Notes under the pieces: model-generated
Told to the model about the DNA's origin: nothing
The model's database searches: none
Seen by the model: only the letters and a program-made list of their open reading frames with translations
In this document: positions 53,287 through 62,911 of the stretch, one piece after another
How positions within the stretch are numbered: position 1 is the first letter of the stretch
Layout: each line of letters opens with the position of its first letter
Origin: Terriglobia bacterium
GTDB taxonomy: Bacteria > Acidobacteriota > Terriglobia > UBA7540
Length of the DNA stretch: 64,000 nt
NCBI GenBank assembly: GCA_035712365.1
Contig: DASTAW010000007.1
Span: 1-64,000 of the forward strand
Direction: 5' to 3'
Translations under genes and position numbers: made by a program

Positions 53287-55931
53287 TGTCCCTGCATGAA
53301 TGGGCGGAGCGGTTGCGGGCGTTCTTCAGGAAGCGCGAGCTCGACCGGGAGCTCGATAGCGAGCTTTCCTCGCACGTTGAAATGGCCGTGGAGGAGAATC
53401 TGCGTCAGGGCATGAGCGAGCAGGAGGCACGCCGTCGGGCGCTGGTGCGGCTGGGCGGCATCGAACCATCCAAGGAACTGCACCGCGACGCCCGTGGGCT
53501 TCCGGCGCTCGACCACCTGCTGCAGGACCTGCGGTACACGCTTCGGAAGCTCAGGCGCGACCGCGGATTTGCGCTGATCGCTGTGCTTATCCTGGGCCTT
53601 GGCATTGGAGCGAACACCGCCGTCTTCAGCGTGGTGAACACCATCCTGCTGCGTCCACTGCCGCTCGCGAACCCGCAACAGCTTGTCTGGATCGCGCCGG
53701 AGATCGGGGCGCCCTGCGGCTTTTCCTGCGAGACCTACTCGGCGGACGCCTTCGAGGAGTTTCGCGCGCAGAACCGTTCCTTCCAGGACGTAACCGGCTA
53801 TTTTCCCTTCTCGACAGTCAACAATGAGCGGCTGACGGTCCGCGGCGAGCCCGTTCCTGCAACCGCCGTGGGCGTGGTTGCGAACTTCTTCCAGGTGCTG
53901 GGCGTCCAGCCAATGCTGGGGAGATTGTTCACCGCCGATGAGGCGCAAAAAAACAGCCACCCCGTCGTGTTGCTTTCGAACGCCTTCTGGAAAAGGCAGT
54001 TCGCGGCCGATGCGGCGATTGTGGGCAAGGCCATTGATCTTAATGGAGCGCCGGCGACCGTGGTGGGTGTTCTGCCCGCGAGCTTCGATTTCGGCGCGGT
54101 GTTTTCTCCCGGCGAGAAGGTTGATTTCTTCTCGCCCATGATTCTGGATGACGCTCGCCATTGGGGCAATATTCTGACCCTGATCGGGCGGCTGAAGCCC
54201 GGCGTGAGCGTGGCCCATGCGCAGGCGGAGACAACGCTGCTGGCACCGCGTCTTTACTTCGATGTCAGATATCCGAACTCAAAGGGAGATTACAAGGCCA
54301 ATCTCTTCCCGCTGAAGCAGTATGTGACCGGGCGGCTGCGGGGTCCACTGATGATGCTGTGGTTCGCCGTGGGCGCAATCCTGCTGCTGGTGTGCGTGAA
54401 TCTCTCCAACCTTCTGCTGGCGCGCGCGGCCACGCGCAGCAAGGAGTTTGCTCTGCGCAGCGCGCTTGGAGCCGGCCGCATGCGGCTGGTTCGCCAGCTT
54501 CTGACCGAGAGCCTTATTCTTTCTGTGGGAGGCGCGGCGCTGGGGTTGGGCCTGGCCGCTGCGATTACCGGGCTGCTGGCGCATGAGGTCTCGATTGCGC
54601 TGCCGCTGCTCGGCAGCGTACGCGTGGACGCCGCTGCGCTGGTCTGGACTCTTCTGCTGGCCAGCACGGTTGCGATCGTCTTCGGCGTGGTTCCGGGCCT
54701 GAAGATTTCGGCCGGCAATCTGCACGAGTCGCTGAAGGACGCAGGGCCCGGCATGTCCGAGGGCAGGCGACACGAGCGCGTTCGCGCCGCCCTGGTGGTT
54801 TGCGAGGTGACGCTCGCCTGCGTTCTGCTGGCCGGCGCAGGACTACTGTTGCGAAGCTTTCTTCGCGTGCTGGATATCAACCTGGGCTTCCAGCCCGCTC
54901 GCGCAGCCGCCATCAAGCTCGATTACAGCGAGGGAGACAACGCAGAAAAAAGGGCAGTGACTTTTCGCCGAATCCTGGAACGCGTGCAGGCGATTCCGGG
55001 CGTCGAGGCAGACGGCATGGTGGACTATCTGCCGCTCGGCCCGAACCGCAATTGGGGTGCGCTGACGGTGAAAGGCAAGGTGTACCGGCCAGGCGAAGCG
55101 CCTGCGCCGCTGATTTACGTCGTGACGCCGGGTTTTTTCCGCTCCATGGGCATGAGCGTGGTGGCCGGGCGTGACTTCAGGTGGGAAGACACACCCTCGA
55201 CGCAGAAAGTCATCATCATCAATGAGGCGGTTGCGCGCAGGCTCTGGCCGAACGGCGGTGCGGTTGGGCGGATCGTGCGTGGCAACGGCGACGACCTGTT
55301 GGTGGCCGGAGTAGTTGCCGATGTCCGCGAAACCAGCGTGGAAGGAACGGCTGGGTTGCAGGCCTACTACCCCGCGACGCAATATACTCCCGCAGGAGCG
55401 GAACTCGTGGTCCGAACGCAGTTGCCTCCGGAGTCGCTGGCCTCAAGCGTGCTAGGCGCGCTCCGGCAATTGAATCCGAACCAGCCCGCGGCGGAGTTCG
55501 TGCCCCTGCAGCACATTGTGGATCACGCGGTTTCTCCACGGCGCTTCTTCGTGCTGCTGGTAGCGAGCTTTGCCCTGTTTGCCGTCGTGCTGGCGTCGCT
55601 TGGCATCTACGGCGTCATCTCTTATTCGGTCACCAGGAGAACGCGGGAGATTGGCGTACGCATGGCGCTCGGCGCCTCGCCTGCCGGCGTGCAGTTCATG
55701 GTGCTGCGAGCCACCCTGCGGTTGACGCTGGTCGGCATCGCGCTTGGAATTATGGCGGCTTTCGCTGCCGCGCACCTGATGGCATCATTGCTGTTCGGCA
55801 TCAAGCCTGCCGATCCGCTGACGTTTGCGGCAACGGTCGCCGTTCTTGCTTCCGTTGCGCTGGTGGCCGGATTTCTCCCCGCCAGCCGCGCCTCGCGCAT
55901 CGAGCCGATGTCCGCCCTGCGCGCCAATTAG
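53283..55931 (+). CDS. ADOP-type ABC transporter permease (MacB_PCD/FtsX duplicated)
   Basis: The 882-residue protein has an N-terminal soluble prefix (RKRELDRELDSELSSHVEMAVEENLRQGMSEQEARRRALVRLGG) characteristic of ADOP permeases. It is followed by MacB periplasmic-core and FtsX domains in tandem duplicate. The first core has IGANTAVFSVVNTILLRPLP and a TM at GLGIGANTAVF. The first FtsX has RSKEFALRSALGAGRMRLVRQLLTES. The second half has RRFFVLLVASFALFAVVLASLGIYGVISYSV and RTREIGVRMALGASPAGVQ, ending with SRASRIEPMSALRAN. No ATPase is encoded nearby, so it is an orphan permease. Role unknown; regulated by the overlapping PadR gene. Confidence 0.95.
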   Translation: MMSLHEWAERLRAFFRKRELDRELDSELSSHVEMAVEENLRQGMSEQEARRRALVRLGGIEPSKELHRDARGLPALDHLLQDLRYTLRKLRRDRGFALIAVLILGLGIGANTAVFSVVNTILLRPLPLANPQQLVWIAPEIGAPCGFSCETYSADAFEEFRAQNRSFQDVTGYFPFSTVNNERLTVRGEPVPATAVGVVANFFQVLGVQPMLGRLFTADEAQKNSHPVVLLSNAFWKRQFAADAAIVGKAIDLNGAPATVVGVLPASFDFGAVFSPGEKVDFFSPMILDDARHWGNILTLIGRLKPGVSVAHAQAETTLLAPRLYFDVRYPNSKGDYKANLFPLKQYVTGRLRGPLMMLWFAVGAILLLVCVNLSNLLLARAATRSKEFALRSALGAGRMRLVRQLLTESLILSVGGAALGLGLAAAITGLLAHEVSIALPLLGSVRVDAAALVWTLLLASTVAIVFGVVPGLKISAGNLHESLKDAGPGMSEGRRHERVRAALVVCEVTLACVLLAGAGLLLRSFLRVLDINLGFQPARAAAIKLDYSEGDNAEKRAVTFRRILERVQAIPGVEADGMVDYLPLGPNRNWGALTVKGKVYRPGEAPAPLIYVVTPGFFRSMGMSVVAGRDFRWEDTPSTQKVIIINEAVARRLWPNGGAVGRIVRGNGDDLLVAGVVADVRETSVEGTAGLQAYYPATQYTPAGAELVVRTQLPPESLASSVLGALRQLNPNQPAAEFVPLQHIVDHAVSPRRFFVLLVASFALFAVVLASLGIYGVISYSVTRRTREIGVRMALGASPAGVQFMVLRATLRLTLVGIALGIMAAFAAAHLMASLLFGIKPADPLTFAATVAVLASVALVAGFLPASRASRIEPMSALRAN

Positions 55932-55971
55932 CCGACGATGGTTCAGGCTCTGGCCTTGTACAGCTTGCGAT

Positions 55972-56007
55972 ATGGGCTAAATTCTTTCGCCGCCTCTCGG
56001 GGGCTTA
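55972..56007 (+). repeat. 36-bp direct repeat, copy 1
   Basis: TATGGGCTAAATTCTTTCGC then CGCCTCTCGGGGGCTT; identical to 56257-56292 by eye. Confidence 0.7.
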
Positions 56008-56256
56008 TTTGCAGGCAGCCTTCAGAACCCAGAACTCATCACGCAGAAACTGGCACTCGTAATCCGTAATTTCCGCCCGCCACTTATCACTTACCACTGA
56101 TCACCGCTGTTTTCATCCTTCGTACTTCATCCTTCTCCTCAGCGCGTCTGACTTCCGGCTCCTGACTCCTGGCTTTTGACTCCTGCACTTTTCTTTCGCC
56201 TCCCTCCGGGGGCTGGTGTGGCTTTGTTGCGTGCTACCCCGTCCCATAGCTCACGC

Positions 56257-56292
56257 TATGGGCTAAATTCTTTCGCCGCCTCTCGGGGGCTT
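56257..56292 (+). repeat. 36-bp direct repeat, copy 2
   Basis: The same 36 bases as at 55972; its left end also forms a hairpin with the preceding CCCATAGCTCACG. Confidence 0.7.
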
Positions 56293-56372
56293 TTCATACT
56301 TCATTCTTCACACTTCATCCTTCTTAGTGTTAATCTTCCGTTTTCAAAATCTCACACTTGACGGGGGCTCGA

Positions 56373-58097
56373 ATGCGACGACTGACATTGCTTGCAGGTT
56401 TGATGATGGCCATAATCATTCTGGCCATGCCAGGTTACGCCCAGAACTACACCAGCCACGGCGACCGCAGCCAGGCGCGATCGATGGTGATCACGCCTCT
56501 GGGCATCGTGGCCACCAGCCAGACTCTGGCCTCGCAGGCCGGAGCGCAGGTCCTGGCGCGCGGCGGCTCGGCCGTTGACGCGGCGATTGCGGCCGATGCG
56601 GCCATGGGCGTGGTCGAGCCTATGAATGACGGCATCGGCGGCGACATGTTCTCGATCATCTACGATGCCAAAACAGGAAAGCTGGCCGGGATGAACGCCA
56701 GCGGCTGGGCGCCCGAAAAGCTGACGGTGGATTTCCTCAAGAAAAAAGGCTACACGAGCATGCCACAGGAGGGCGTTTTCAGCATCACGGTGCCGGGCTC
56801 GGTGGATGGGTGGGCCAAGATGCACGAGAAATACGGTCGCCTGCCCTGGGCGGAGTTGTTTAAGCCCGCCATCTATTTTGCCGAGCATGGCTATCCGGTC
56901 ACCGAACTGATTGATTCCTACTGGCACGGCGGGCAGCACCTGCTGGAGCAAAACGAGAACGCCCGGCGGGTCTTTCTGCCCAACGGACGGCCGCCCGCAA
57001 TTGGAGAAATGTTTCGCAATCCCGAATATGGACGCGCGCTCGAACTGATCGCGAAGCAAGGCCGCGATGCCGTTTACAAAGGTGACATCGGCAAGGCAAT
57101 TGTCGGGACGATAGACAGGCTGGGCGGGGTGATGTCGCTTTCCGACTTCAGCGAATATCAGGCCGAGTGGGTCGATCCTATTTCGACCACCTATCGCGGG
57201 TGGAAAGTCTACGAGCTTCCGCCCAACGGCCAGGGACTGGCGGCGCTCGAGATGCTGAACATTTTTGAGCACTTCCCGCTGCCCGATTGGGGATTCTTCA
57301 ACGTTGACGGGCTGCACGTGAAGATGGAAGCACAGCGGCTGGCGTATGCCGACCTGCGGCGCTACGTGGGCGATCCGAAATTTTCCAACATTCCCGTCGA
57401 GGGGCTCATCTCCAAGGAATACGCGGCCAAGCGCGCCGCCACCATTGACATGGACCACGCCCACTGCGACGTGCCGCCGGGCAAACCCTCCGCGCTCGAG
57501 GGCGCGCACGACACCATCTACCTCTCGGTGGTGGACAAGGATGGGAACATCGTGTCTCTGATCCACAGCCTGTTCAACGGCTTCGGATCTGGAGTGGTCT
57601 CAGACGACTACGGCATCCCGCTGCAAAACCGCGGCGGTTTGTTCGTCTTCGACGCGGGGCATCCCGATGAACTCAAGCCGCACAAGCGCCCTTATCACAC
57701 CATCATTCCCGCCTTCATGGAGAAAGGCGACGTCCACATCGGCTTCGGGATTATGGGCGGATTCAACCAGCCGCAAGCGCACGCGCAGTTTGTGTCGGAC
57801 GTTGTGGACTACGGAATGAACATCCAGGCGGCGCTGGAAGCTCCGCGCTTTACCAAACTCGAATGGGGCGGTTGCAATTTCCTGATTGAAGACCGCTTCC
57901 CACCGTTTATGTATCAGGGCCTGACACAGAAGGGCCACGTGCTCATCATGCGCGGCGCCTACGCTTCTCCCATGGGCGGCGGCCAGGCCGTCCTGCACAA
58001 TTCCGCCACGGGCATCAATTACGGCGCCTCGTCACCCCGCAAAGACGGCGCCGCCATTCCCGAACCAGCGCCGTATTTTGGGGCGGGGAAGCAGTGA
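56373..58097 (+). CDS. Gamma-glutamyltransferase-family protein
   Basis: From ATG 56373 the protein has 574 residues. It has a signal peptide and the GGT fold: VATSQTLASQAGAQVLARGGSAVDAAIAADAAMGVVEPMNDGIGGDMFSIIYD, the substrate-binding entry region. The autoprocessing site lies around GAHDTIYLSVVDKDGNIVSLIHSLFNGFGSGVV; the Thr of HDT is the likely new N-terminus of the small subunit. PYHTIIPAF and PMGGGQAVL follow at the end. GGTs hydrolyse or transfer gamma-glutamyl groups of glutathione in the periplasm. The usual TTH is DTI here, so activity should be considered likely but untested. Confidence 0.93.
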   Translation: MRRLTLLAGLMMAIIILAMPGYAQNYTSHGDRSQARSMVITPLGIVATSQTLASQAGAQVLARGGSAVDAAIAADAAMGVVEPMNDGIGGDMFSIIYDAKTGKLAGMNASGWAPEKLTVDFLKKKGYTSMPQEGVFSITVPGSVDGWAKMHEKYGRLPWAELFKPAIYFAEHGYPVTELIDSYWHGGQHLLEQNENARRVFLPNGRPPAIGEMFRNPEYGRALELIAKQGRDAVYKGDIGKAIVGTIDRLGGVMSLSDFSEYQAEWVDPISTTYRGWKVYELPPNGQGLAALEMLNIFEHFPLPDWGFFNVDGLHVKMEAQRLAYADLRRYVGDPKFSNIPVEGLISKEYAAKRAATIDMDHAHCDVPPGKPSALEGAHDTIYLSVVDKDGNIVSLIHSLFNGFGSGVVSDDYGIPLQNRGGLFVFDAGHPDELKPHKRPYHTIIPAFMEKGDVHIGFGIMGGFNQPQAHAQFVSDVVDYGMNIQAALEAPRFTKLEWGGCNFLIEDRFPPFMYQGLTQKGHVLIMRGAYASPMGGGQAVLHNSATGINYGASSPRKDGAAIPEPAPYFGAGKQ

Positions 58098-58213
58098 CGA
58101 GAGTTCTTGCAGGGTCGTCGTGGCTAATGCTAGGCACGCCGTTCGGACTGGCTTGCAGACAATATCGGTGCTGATTGGTTTTTCCCCGTTCACTTGGGGT
58201 CTAGTAGGAGTCG

Positions 58214-58842
58214 ATGCTCATTTTTTTGGACGAGTCTGGCGATTGTGGGATGAAAGGCAGGGGAGGCAGTTCCGAGTACTTCGTCGTCACCGCTGTTCTG
58301 TTCGAGGACAATGACGCGGCTACTGCGTGCGATAATCTCATTGGTGAGGTAAGAGCCTCGATGCGCCTTCATAAGTATTATGAATTCCACTTTAACCGTT
58401 GCAGTGATCGCGTCAGAGAAAAGTTCCTTAGAACGGTTATAGGCGAAGACTTCTTTTATTCGGCTATTGTTTTGAACAAGGCGAAACTATGGGGCGAAGG
58501 ATTCAAAGACAAGGACTCGTTTTACAAATACACAACGCGCCTGGTTTTTGAAAATATCAAGGAGCACTTACACCGCGCCACTGTAATCATAGATCGATGT
58601 GGGGAGAGGCGGTTTCGCGACAGCCTTGGGTCCTACCTCAGGAGAAAAATTAATGATGGGGGGACTCAGAGTTGATCAAAAGAATCAAGATGGAACCGTC
58701 GCATTCAAACAACCTGCTGCAGCTTGTAGGCATGATATCTGGGGCGGTTTTCAGGTCTTTCCGGCATGATAAGAAGAACCGCAGATTTTTCAGGGATATC
58801 GTCAGTGCAAGAGAGCTCAGGGTTCAGGTGTGGCCCAGATAA
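58214..58842 (+). pseudogene. DUF3800 protein split by a frameshift
   Basis: The first frame starts MLIFLDESGDCGMKGRGGSSEYFVVTAVLFED, the DUF3800 beginning with the DES motif, and stops at 58675 after NDGGTQS. The neighbouring frame continues the domain as SELIKRIKMEPSHSNNLLQL and VGMISGAVFRSFRHDKKNRR, ending RVQVWPR and TAA at 58840. Together they match the normal length of about 210 residues. The shift occurs at a run of six G (58658-58663); adding one G restores the frame. DUF3800 proteins occur in defence and mobile contexts. The gene is less GC-rich than its neighbours. Confidence 0.85.
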
Positions 58843-59073
58843 CAGAAAACCCGCCAGCCTAGCCCTTTCGGGCACGCACACCATACGGTGACAGTTCGGC
58901 ATAGCGGGCAATTCCAATATCATAATAGGACTGGTTACCAAACCTGTCAAGGCTTTATACGCGGTGTATAATGACGCCAAGGTGGATGACCGTGCCGTTC
59001 GCAGACATGGCAAGCGGCGCCATCCCGCAAGGCGGGGCGCCATCTCCCTTAAATGGACGCACCACTCGCGTGA
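58843..59073. other. Intergenic region, nothing recognised
   Basis: These 231 bases lie between the DUF3800 frameshift gene and the convergent MFS gene. They hold no recognised gene or repeat. Confidence 0.35.
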
Positions 59074-60354
59074 TTACGTTGCGGTCTTAGGCGGTTGCAG
59101 TTCACCGACGATAAACCAATAAGCCAGCAGGCCGGCGACGAGAATGATGGGCGCCAGCGCAAATCCGGGGACGTAGGAGCCGGTGCGGCTGATGAGAATT
59201 CCGGTGGCCAGCGGCGACAGAATGCCGCCGATGTTGCCGATAAAATTGCCGAAGCCCATCCACGTGCCGACTTCGTCCCGGGGGGCGCAGGCCTGGAAAA
59301 CAACCAGAAGATTCGGGGAAGCGAGTCCGACGAGTGATCCGCCGGCCAGCAGAGCTATGGATGCAGTAAGGTTCCCGACCAGCGCGGCGGGGATCAGCAT
59401 CAGCCCTGTGGCGAAGCCCAGGGTGATCATTCCTTTTCTCACGCGAGTCTCATTCCAGCCCAGGCGGACTGCGCGGTCCGACGCCCAGCCTCCCGCGAGT
59501 TCCGCAACGGCCCAGACGATGTACGGGATGGCGGCCAGGAATCCCGCCTTCAGAAGCGTGAGATGGCGCACCTCCACCAGGTAGTCGGGCAGCCAGGTAA
59601 CCAGCAGGTAGTTGTAATAGCCAAAGCAGAAAAATCCGAGGCTGGCTCCCAGCAGGTTGCGGTTGAAGGTCAGCGGCTTGCGGACGGCGCGCGCGGGAAC
59701 CTGCGGCTGCCGTACTTGTCCGTCCTGGTTCAGCCCCGAGGGAAAGGTAAAAATCCACGGCAGGATCCAAACCAGCGCCGTGAATCCCACCAGCATAAAC
59801 ATGTGCCGCCAGCCGTGGCGTGACACCAGCCAGGCGACGAGCGGGGCGCCGATGGCCAGGCCCGCGCGCACTCCGCTGTCAAAGATTGCCGTGGGCAGGC
59901 CGCGCTGTTCGGGAGAAAAAGCGACGCTGATAAATTTCACGCTGCCGGGAAGATAGATAGATTCTCCGATGCCGAGAACAACGCGCAGCGCGATAAGCAC
60001 CGCCAGGCTCTCGGCAAGCCCGGTGAAGCCGCAAGCCAGCGACCACAGCGCAAACGAACCTGCATAAAGCCATCGCAGGCTGACGCGGTCCGCAAGCCAG
60101 CCGATGGGGACCTGCATCAGCGCGTACGACCAGAAGAAAGCGGAGAGCAGCAAGCCTTTAGAGGTGGGGCCGAGAAGCAGGTCGCCGGAAATCCGTGGCA
60201 GGGCCACTGAGAGGGTGGCGCGGTCAAGGTAATTGATGAGCGCGGCGACAAAGAGCAAAATCACCAGCAGCCAGCGGCGTGTGCTGGAAATCTTGGGCGC
60301 CTGCCAACGGCCTGGCGAGGGCGCGCGCGTTTTGTGCTCAAGGCCTTCCGGCAT
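59074..60354 (-). CDS. MFS transporter, ACS (anion:cation symporter)-like family
   Basis: The 426-residue transporter starts at ATG 60354. Twelve TM segments are apparent. The sequence has the ACS/ExuT marks: FVAALINYLDRATLSVALPRISGDLLL, FFWSYALMQVPIGWLADRVSLRWLYAGS, RVVLGIGESIYLPGSVKFISVAFSPEQRGLPTAIFDSGVRAG, and PNLLVVFQACAPRDEVGTWMGFGNFIGNIGG. Relatives import hexuronates, glucarate or similar organic acids. With the CE15 and sugar-dehydrogenase genes in the window this fits use of plant-derived sugar acids, but the genes are 40 kb apart. Confidence 0.88.
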   Translation of the reverse strand: MPEGLEHKTRAPSPGRWQAPKISSTRRWLLVILLFVAALINYLDRATLSVALPRISGDLLLGPTSKGLLLSAFFWSYALMQVPIGWLADRVSLRWLYAGSFALWSLACGFTGLAESLAVLIALRVVLGIGESIYLPGSVKFISVAFSPEQRGLPTAIFDSGVRAGLAIGAPLVAWLVSRHGWRHMFMLVGFTALVWILPWIFTFPSGLNQDGQVRQPQVPARAVRKPLTFNRNLLGASLGFFCFGYYNYLLVTWLPDYLVEVRHLTLLKAGFLAAIPYIVWAVAELAGGWASDRAVRLGWNETRVRKGMITLGFATGLMLIPAALVGNLTASIALLAGGSLVGLASPNLLVVFQACAPRDEVGTWMGFGNFIGNIGGILSPLATGILISRTGSYVPGFALAPIILVAGLLAYWFIVGELQPPKTAT

Positions 60355-60469
60355 GGCATTGACTTGACGGGCCTCGGGCAAAATACCACAGGTTGCCGCG
60401 GTGGCCGGGATAATTCTGCCCGACATTTTCAGGGGCGCTGGGAAATCGGCTATACTCGTTGCTTCGTTT

Positions 60470-61270
60470 ATGGGGACTCGAAGCAGACCACTTTACCGGC
60501 AATGGATGGGCATCAGTGCCGCGCTGGCCCTTGTGATGGCTGTGGCGCCGCTCGCGGCCCGCGCCCAAACGGACGAGATCCAGGTGTACGACGCTTCGAT
60601 TATGGCTCCCGGAAAAGCCAATGTTATGGTGCACAGCAACTTCACTCCCATGGGCCGTAAGACCGCCGATTTTCCAGGTGGAATTATTCCCGACAACTCG
60701 GTTAACGGGGCGGTGGAATGGGCCTATGGCGTAAAGCCGTGGTTTGAGCAGGGCCTCTATTTCCCCGTCTACACGGCCTATTCAAAAGGCCGCGGGGGAT
60801 CGCTCGATGGATTCAAGCTGCGCGAACTGTTCGTGCGGCCGAACGCCGCCAAGCATACTTTCTTCTATGGCATCAACTTCGAGTTCAGCTTCAACTACTC
60901 GTACTGGGAGTCGCACCGCATCACGTCAGAAGCGCGGCCGATCGTAGGATTGCACCTGCACAAGGTGGACCTTATTTACAATCCCATTGTCGATACCGAT
61001 TATCGCGGCGGCTTCAACGGGCTGGAGTTTGTTCCCGCGGGGCGGATTGCCTACAACCTGAATCCCAACTGGGCCGTTGCCGCCGAGGAGTACGCCGATT
61101 TCGGCCCGCTCCGCGATTTTTATGCCACTCACGACCAGTTCCACGAAGTCTGGGCCGTGACGGACCACCACACCCGATTTGTGGACATCGAAACGGGTGT
61201 GGGTTTCGGCGTGACGGCCGGGGCGGACAAATTGACCTTTAAACTGATGGTGTCGCGCGACCTCAACTGA
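60470..61270 (+). CDS. Secreted beta-rich outer-membrane-like protein
   Basis: From ATG 60470 the protein has 266 residues with a signal peptide (MGISAALALVMAVAPLAARA). Its mature part has alternating strands with aromatic ends (WAYGVKPWFEQGLYFPVYTAY, FFYGINFEFSFNYSYWESHRIT, GLHLHKVDLIYNPIVDT, GVGFGVTAGADKLTFKLMV), resembling outer-membrane beta-barrel or transporter-like domains. No catalytic residues are visible. It is divergent from the MFS gene. Function unknown. Confidence 0.7.
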   Translation: MGTRSRPLYRQWMGISAALALVMAVAPLAARAQTDEIQVYDASIMAPGKANVMVHSNFTPMGRKTADFPGGIIPDNSVNGAVEWAYGVKPWFEQGLYFPVYTAYSKGRGGSLDGFKLRELFVRPNAAKHTFFYGINFEFSFNYSYWESHRITSEARPIVGLHLHKVDLIYNPIVDTDYRGGFNGLEFVPAGRIAYNLNPNWAVAAEEYADFGPLRDFYATHDQFHEVWAVTDHHTRFVDIETGVGFGVTAGADKLTFKLMVSRDLN

Positions 61271-61357
61271 GCAGCAGCCCCTTCGGAAATCCAGTGGAGG
61301 CAGGCTGAGTTTGTGATCTTCCACCCATTATCACCGTGTCCTGCCTCACCAAGGACG

Positions 61358-61882
61358 CTACTTGACCACCCGAAGCCTGCAGAAGATGTTCCTGGCCGGA
61401 AAAATCCAGGCCAGGTGCTTCTCATAAAAATCGGGTGAGTGCTCGGCCCAAAGCCGACCGAAGTTATCTAGAAGGAAATTCCCGCCAAAGGTCAGATGTT
61501 TCTCGAGGATTTGAAACCCCCCAGCGCCATACGTAAAATTTTCAAAGGAGTCGAGTACAAAGTAGTCAAAGCTATGGAGGCCCAAGTGGAAAAAGTGTGT
61601 CGGGTCCGTGTACGAATCCGGCGAGCTGTAATGGGGCGTTACGATCACGACCTCACAACCGGGCTTGCCGATACGGTGTACCTCGCGCATCGCCCCCAAA
61701 ATGTCCAACTGATGTTCGAGAAAATGCGACAGGTAAATCTTATCTGCCGAATCGGACTTGACGGGCCAGGGGAAATGGCCCAGTTCGCAGCGGATATCGG
61801 CAATTGAACCCCTCTGGCGGTCCAGCCCGACTGCAGTTGATTCCTGCTTGTTCTTCCCACACCCGATGTCGAGGATCAGCAT
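61358..61882 (-). CDS. Class I SAM-dependent methyltransferase
   Basis: The 174-residue protein starts almost directly at motif I (LILDIGCGKNKQ) and has IYLSHFLEHQLDILGAMREVHRIGKPGCEVVIVTPHYSSPDSY, the Methyltransf_11 type motif set. The C-terminal half deviates and ends EKHLAWIFPARNIFCRLRVVK. It follows pyrD with an 8-bp gap, so it is part of the pyr operon. The substrate is unknown. Confidence 0.82.
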   Translation of the reverse strand: MLILDIGCGKNKQESTAVGLDRQRGSIADIRCELGHFPWPVKSDSADKIYLSHFLEHQLDILGAMREVHRIGKPGCEVVIVTPHYSSPDSYTDPTHFFHLGLHSFDYFVLDSFENFTYGAGGFQILEKHLTFGGNFLLDNFGRLWAEHSPDFYEKHLAWIFPARNIFCRLRVVK

Positions 61883-61890
61883 AGTAGGAG

Positions 61891-62907
61891 TTACCCCGCA
61901 TGGGGAGCCGCGACCACGCCAGTTCCGGCTTGAGGAACTTTCAACGTGCCGACGAGGCCAGCGAGGTGGGTTCGCTTGCGGCGACAGTAATCGCGAATGC
62001 CATCGGCGACGCGTAGCGCGGTTTCCGGCGCGTAGAAGTTGGCGGTGCCAATCTGGACGGCGCGGGCTCCGGCGATAATAAATTCCAGCGCGTCCTCGGC
62101 GGTGGCGATGCCTCCCATGCCGATGATGGGTATCTTAACGGCACGGAAAGTCTGGTAGACCATGCGAACGGCCAGCGGCTTGATGGCCGGGCCCGATAGC
62201 CCTGCGGTGATGTTTGAAACGCGGGGCGTGCGGGTTTCAACGTCGATGGCCATTCCGACAAAGGTGTTGACCAGCGAGAGCGCGTCAGCCCCGGCCCCTT
62301 CGGCGGCGCGGGCAAGCTCCGTGATGTCGGTGACGTTCGGTGAGAGCTTTACGATCAGCGGATAACGCGCTGCTTTCTTGCTGGCTGCAACCACTTCTGC
62401 GGTGAGGCGCGGATCATTTCCGTAAACCATTCCGCCGCAGCGCGTGTTGGGGCAGGAGATGTTCAGCTCGTAGCCGTGGATGCCGTCTCCTTCGTTCAGG
62501 ATTTCGATGGCGCGGACATAATCTTCAGTCGAGTAGCCGAAGACGTTCACGATGCAGCGCGTGCGCAGTGTGCGGAGGAAGGGAAGCTTCTCCTTCAGGA
62601 ACCTTTCGGCGCCCACGTTCTGCAGGCCGATGGCGTTCAGCATCCCGGCTTCGGTTTCGTAAATGCGCGGCGAAGGATTGCCCTCCATGGGACCGGCGGA
62701 GATGCCTTTCACGCAAATTCCGCCAAGCCGGTTGAGGTCAATCAGGTGAGCGAATTCCTGGCCGTAGCCGAAGGTTCCGCTGGCCGTCAGGACCGGGTTC
62801 TCAAAATGAATCCCGGCGATGTCAACGTCAATGCGGGGCGAGAGCTCGTCTTCACCCGTTACGGATTGCAAATCCTGGTTCCGTTGCTGGTTGGGTTGGT
62901 CGGACAT
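61891..62907 (-). CDS. pyrD: Dihydroorotate dehydrogenase B catalytic subunit (PyrDB)
   Basis: The 338-residue FMN protein is class 1[60 protein letters not shown], and the catalytic base [12 protein letters not shown] (Cys). [32 protein letters not shown] holds the FMN phosphate. The N-terminal about 25 residues ([14 protein letters not shown]) are an extension over most family members. It works with PyrK, encoded just upstream with a 4-bp gap, so that electrons pass to NAD+. It converts dihydroorotate to orotate in pyrimidine synthesis. Confidence 0.95.
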   Translation of the reverse strand: MSDQPNQQRNQDLQSVTGEDELSPRIDVDIAGIHFENPVLTASGTFGYGQEFAHLIDLNRLGGICVKGISAGPMEGNPSPRIYETEAGMLNAIGLQNVGAERFLKEKLPFLRTLRTRCIVNVFGYSTEDYVRAIEILNEGDGIHGYELNISCPNTRCGGMVYGNDPRLTAEVVAASKKAARYPLIVKLSPNVTDITELARAAEGAGADALSLVNTFVGMAIDVETRTPRVSNITAGLSGPAIKPLAVRMVYQTFRAVKIPIIGMGGIATAEDALEFIIAGARAVQIGTANFYAPETALRVADGIRDYCRRKRTHLAGLVGTLKVPQAGTGVVAAPHAG

Positions 62908-62911
62908 TCGA

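Larger units (their letters stand above)
55932..56372. other. Intergenic region with duplicated 36-bp segment
   Basis: No gene is seen. A perfect repeat TATGGGCTAAATTCTTTCGC followed by CGCCTCTCGGGGGCTT occurs twice. There is also a CCCATAGC..GCTATGGG hairpin just before the second copy, and degenerate TTCATCCTTC stretches. Confidence 0.6.

Noticed and set aside
56352-57566. Minus-strand frame of 404 codons opposite gamma-glutamyltransferase
   Set aside because: Antisense shadow; GGT motifs on the plus strand are decisive.
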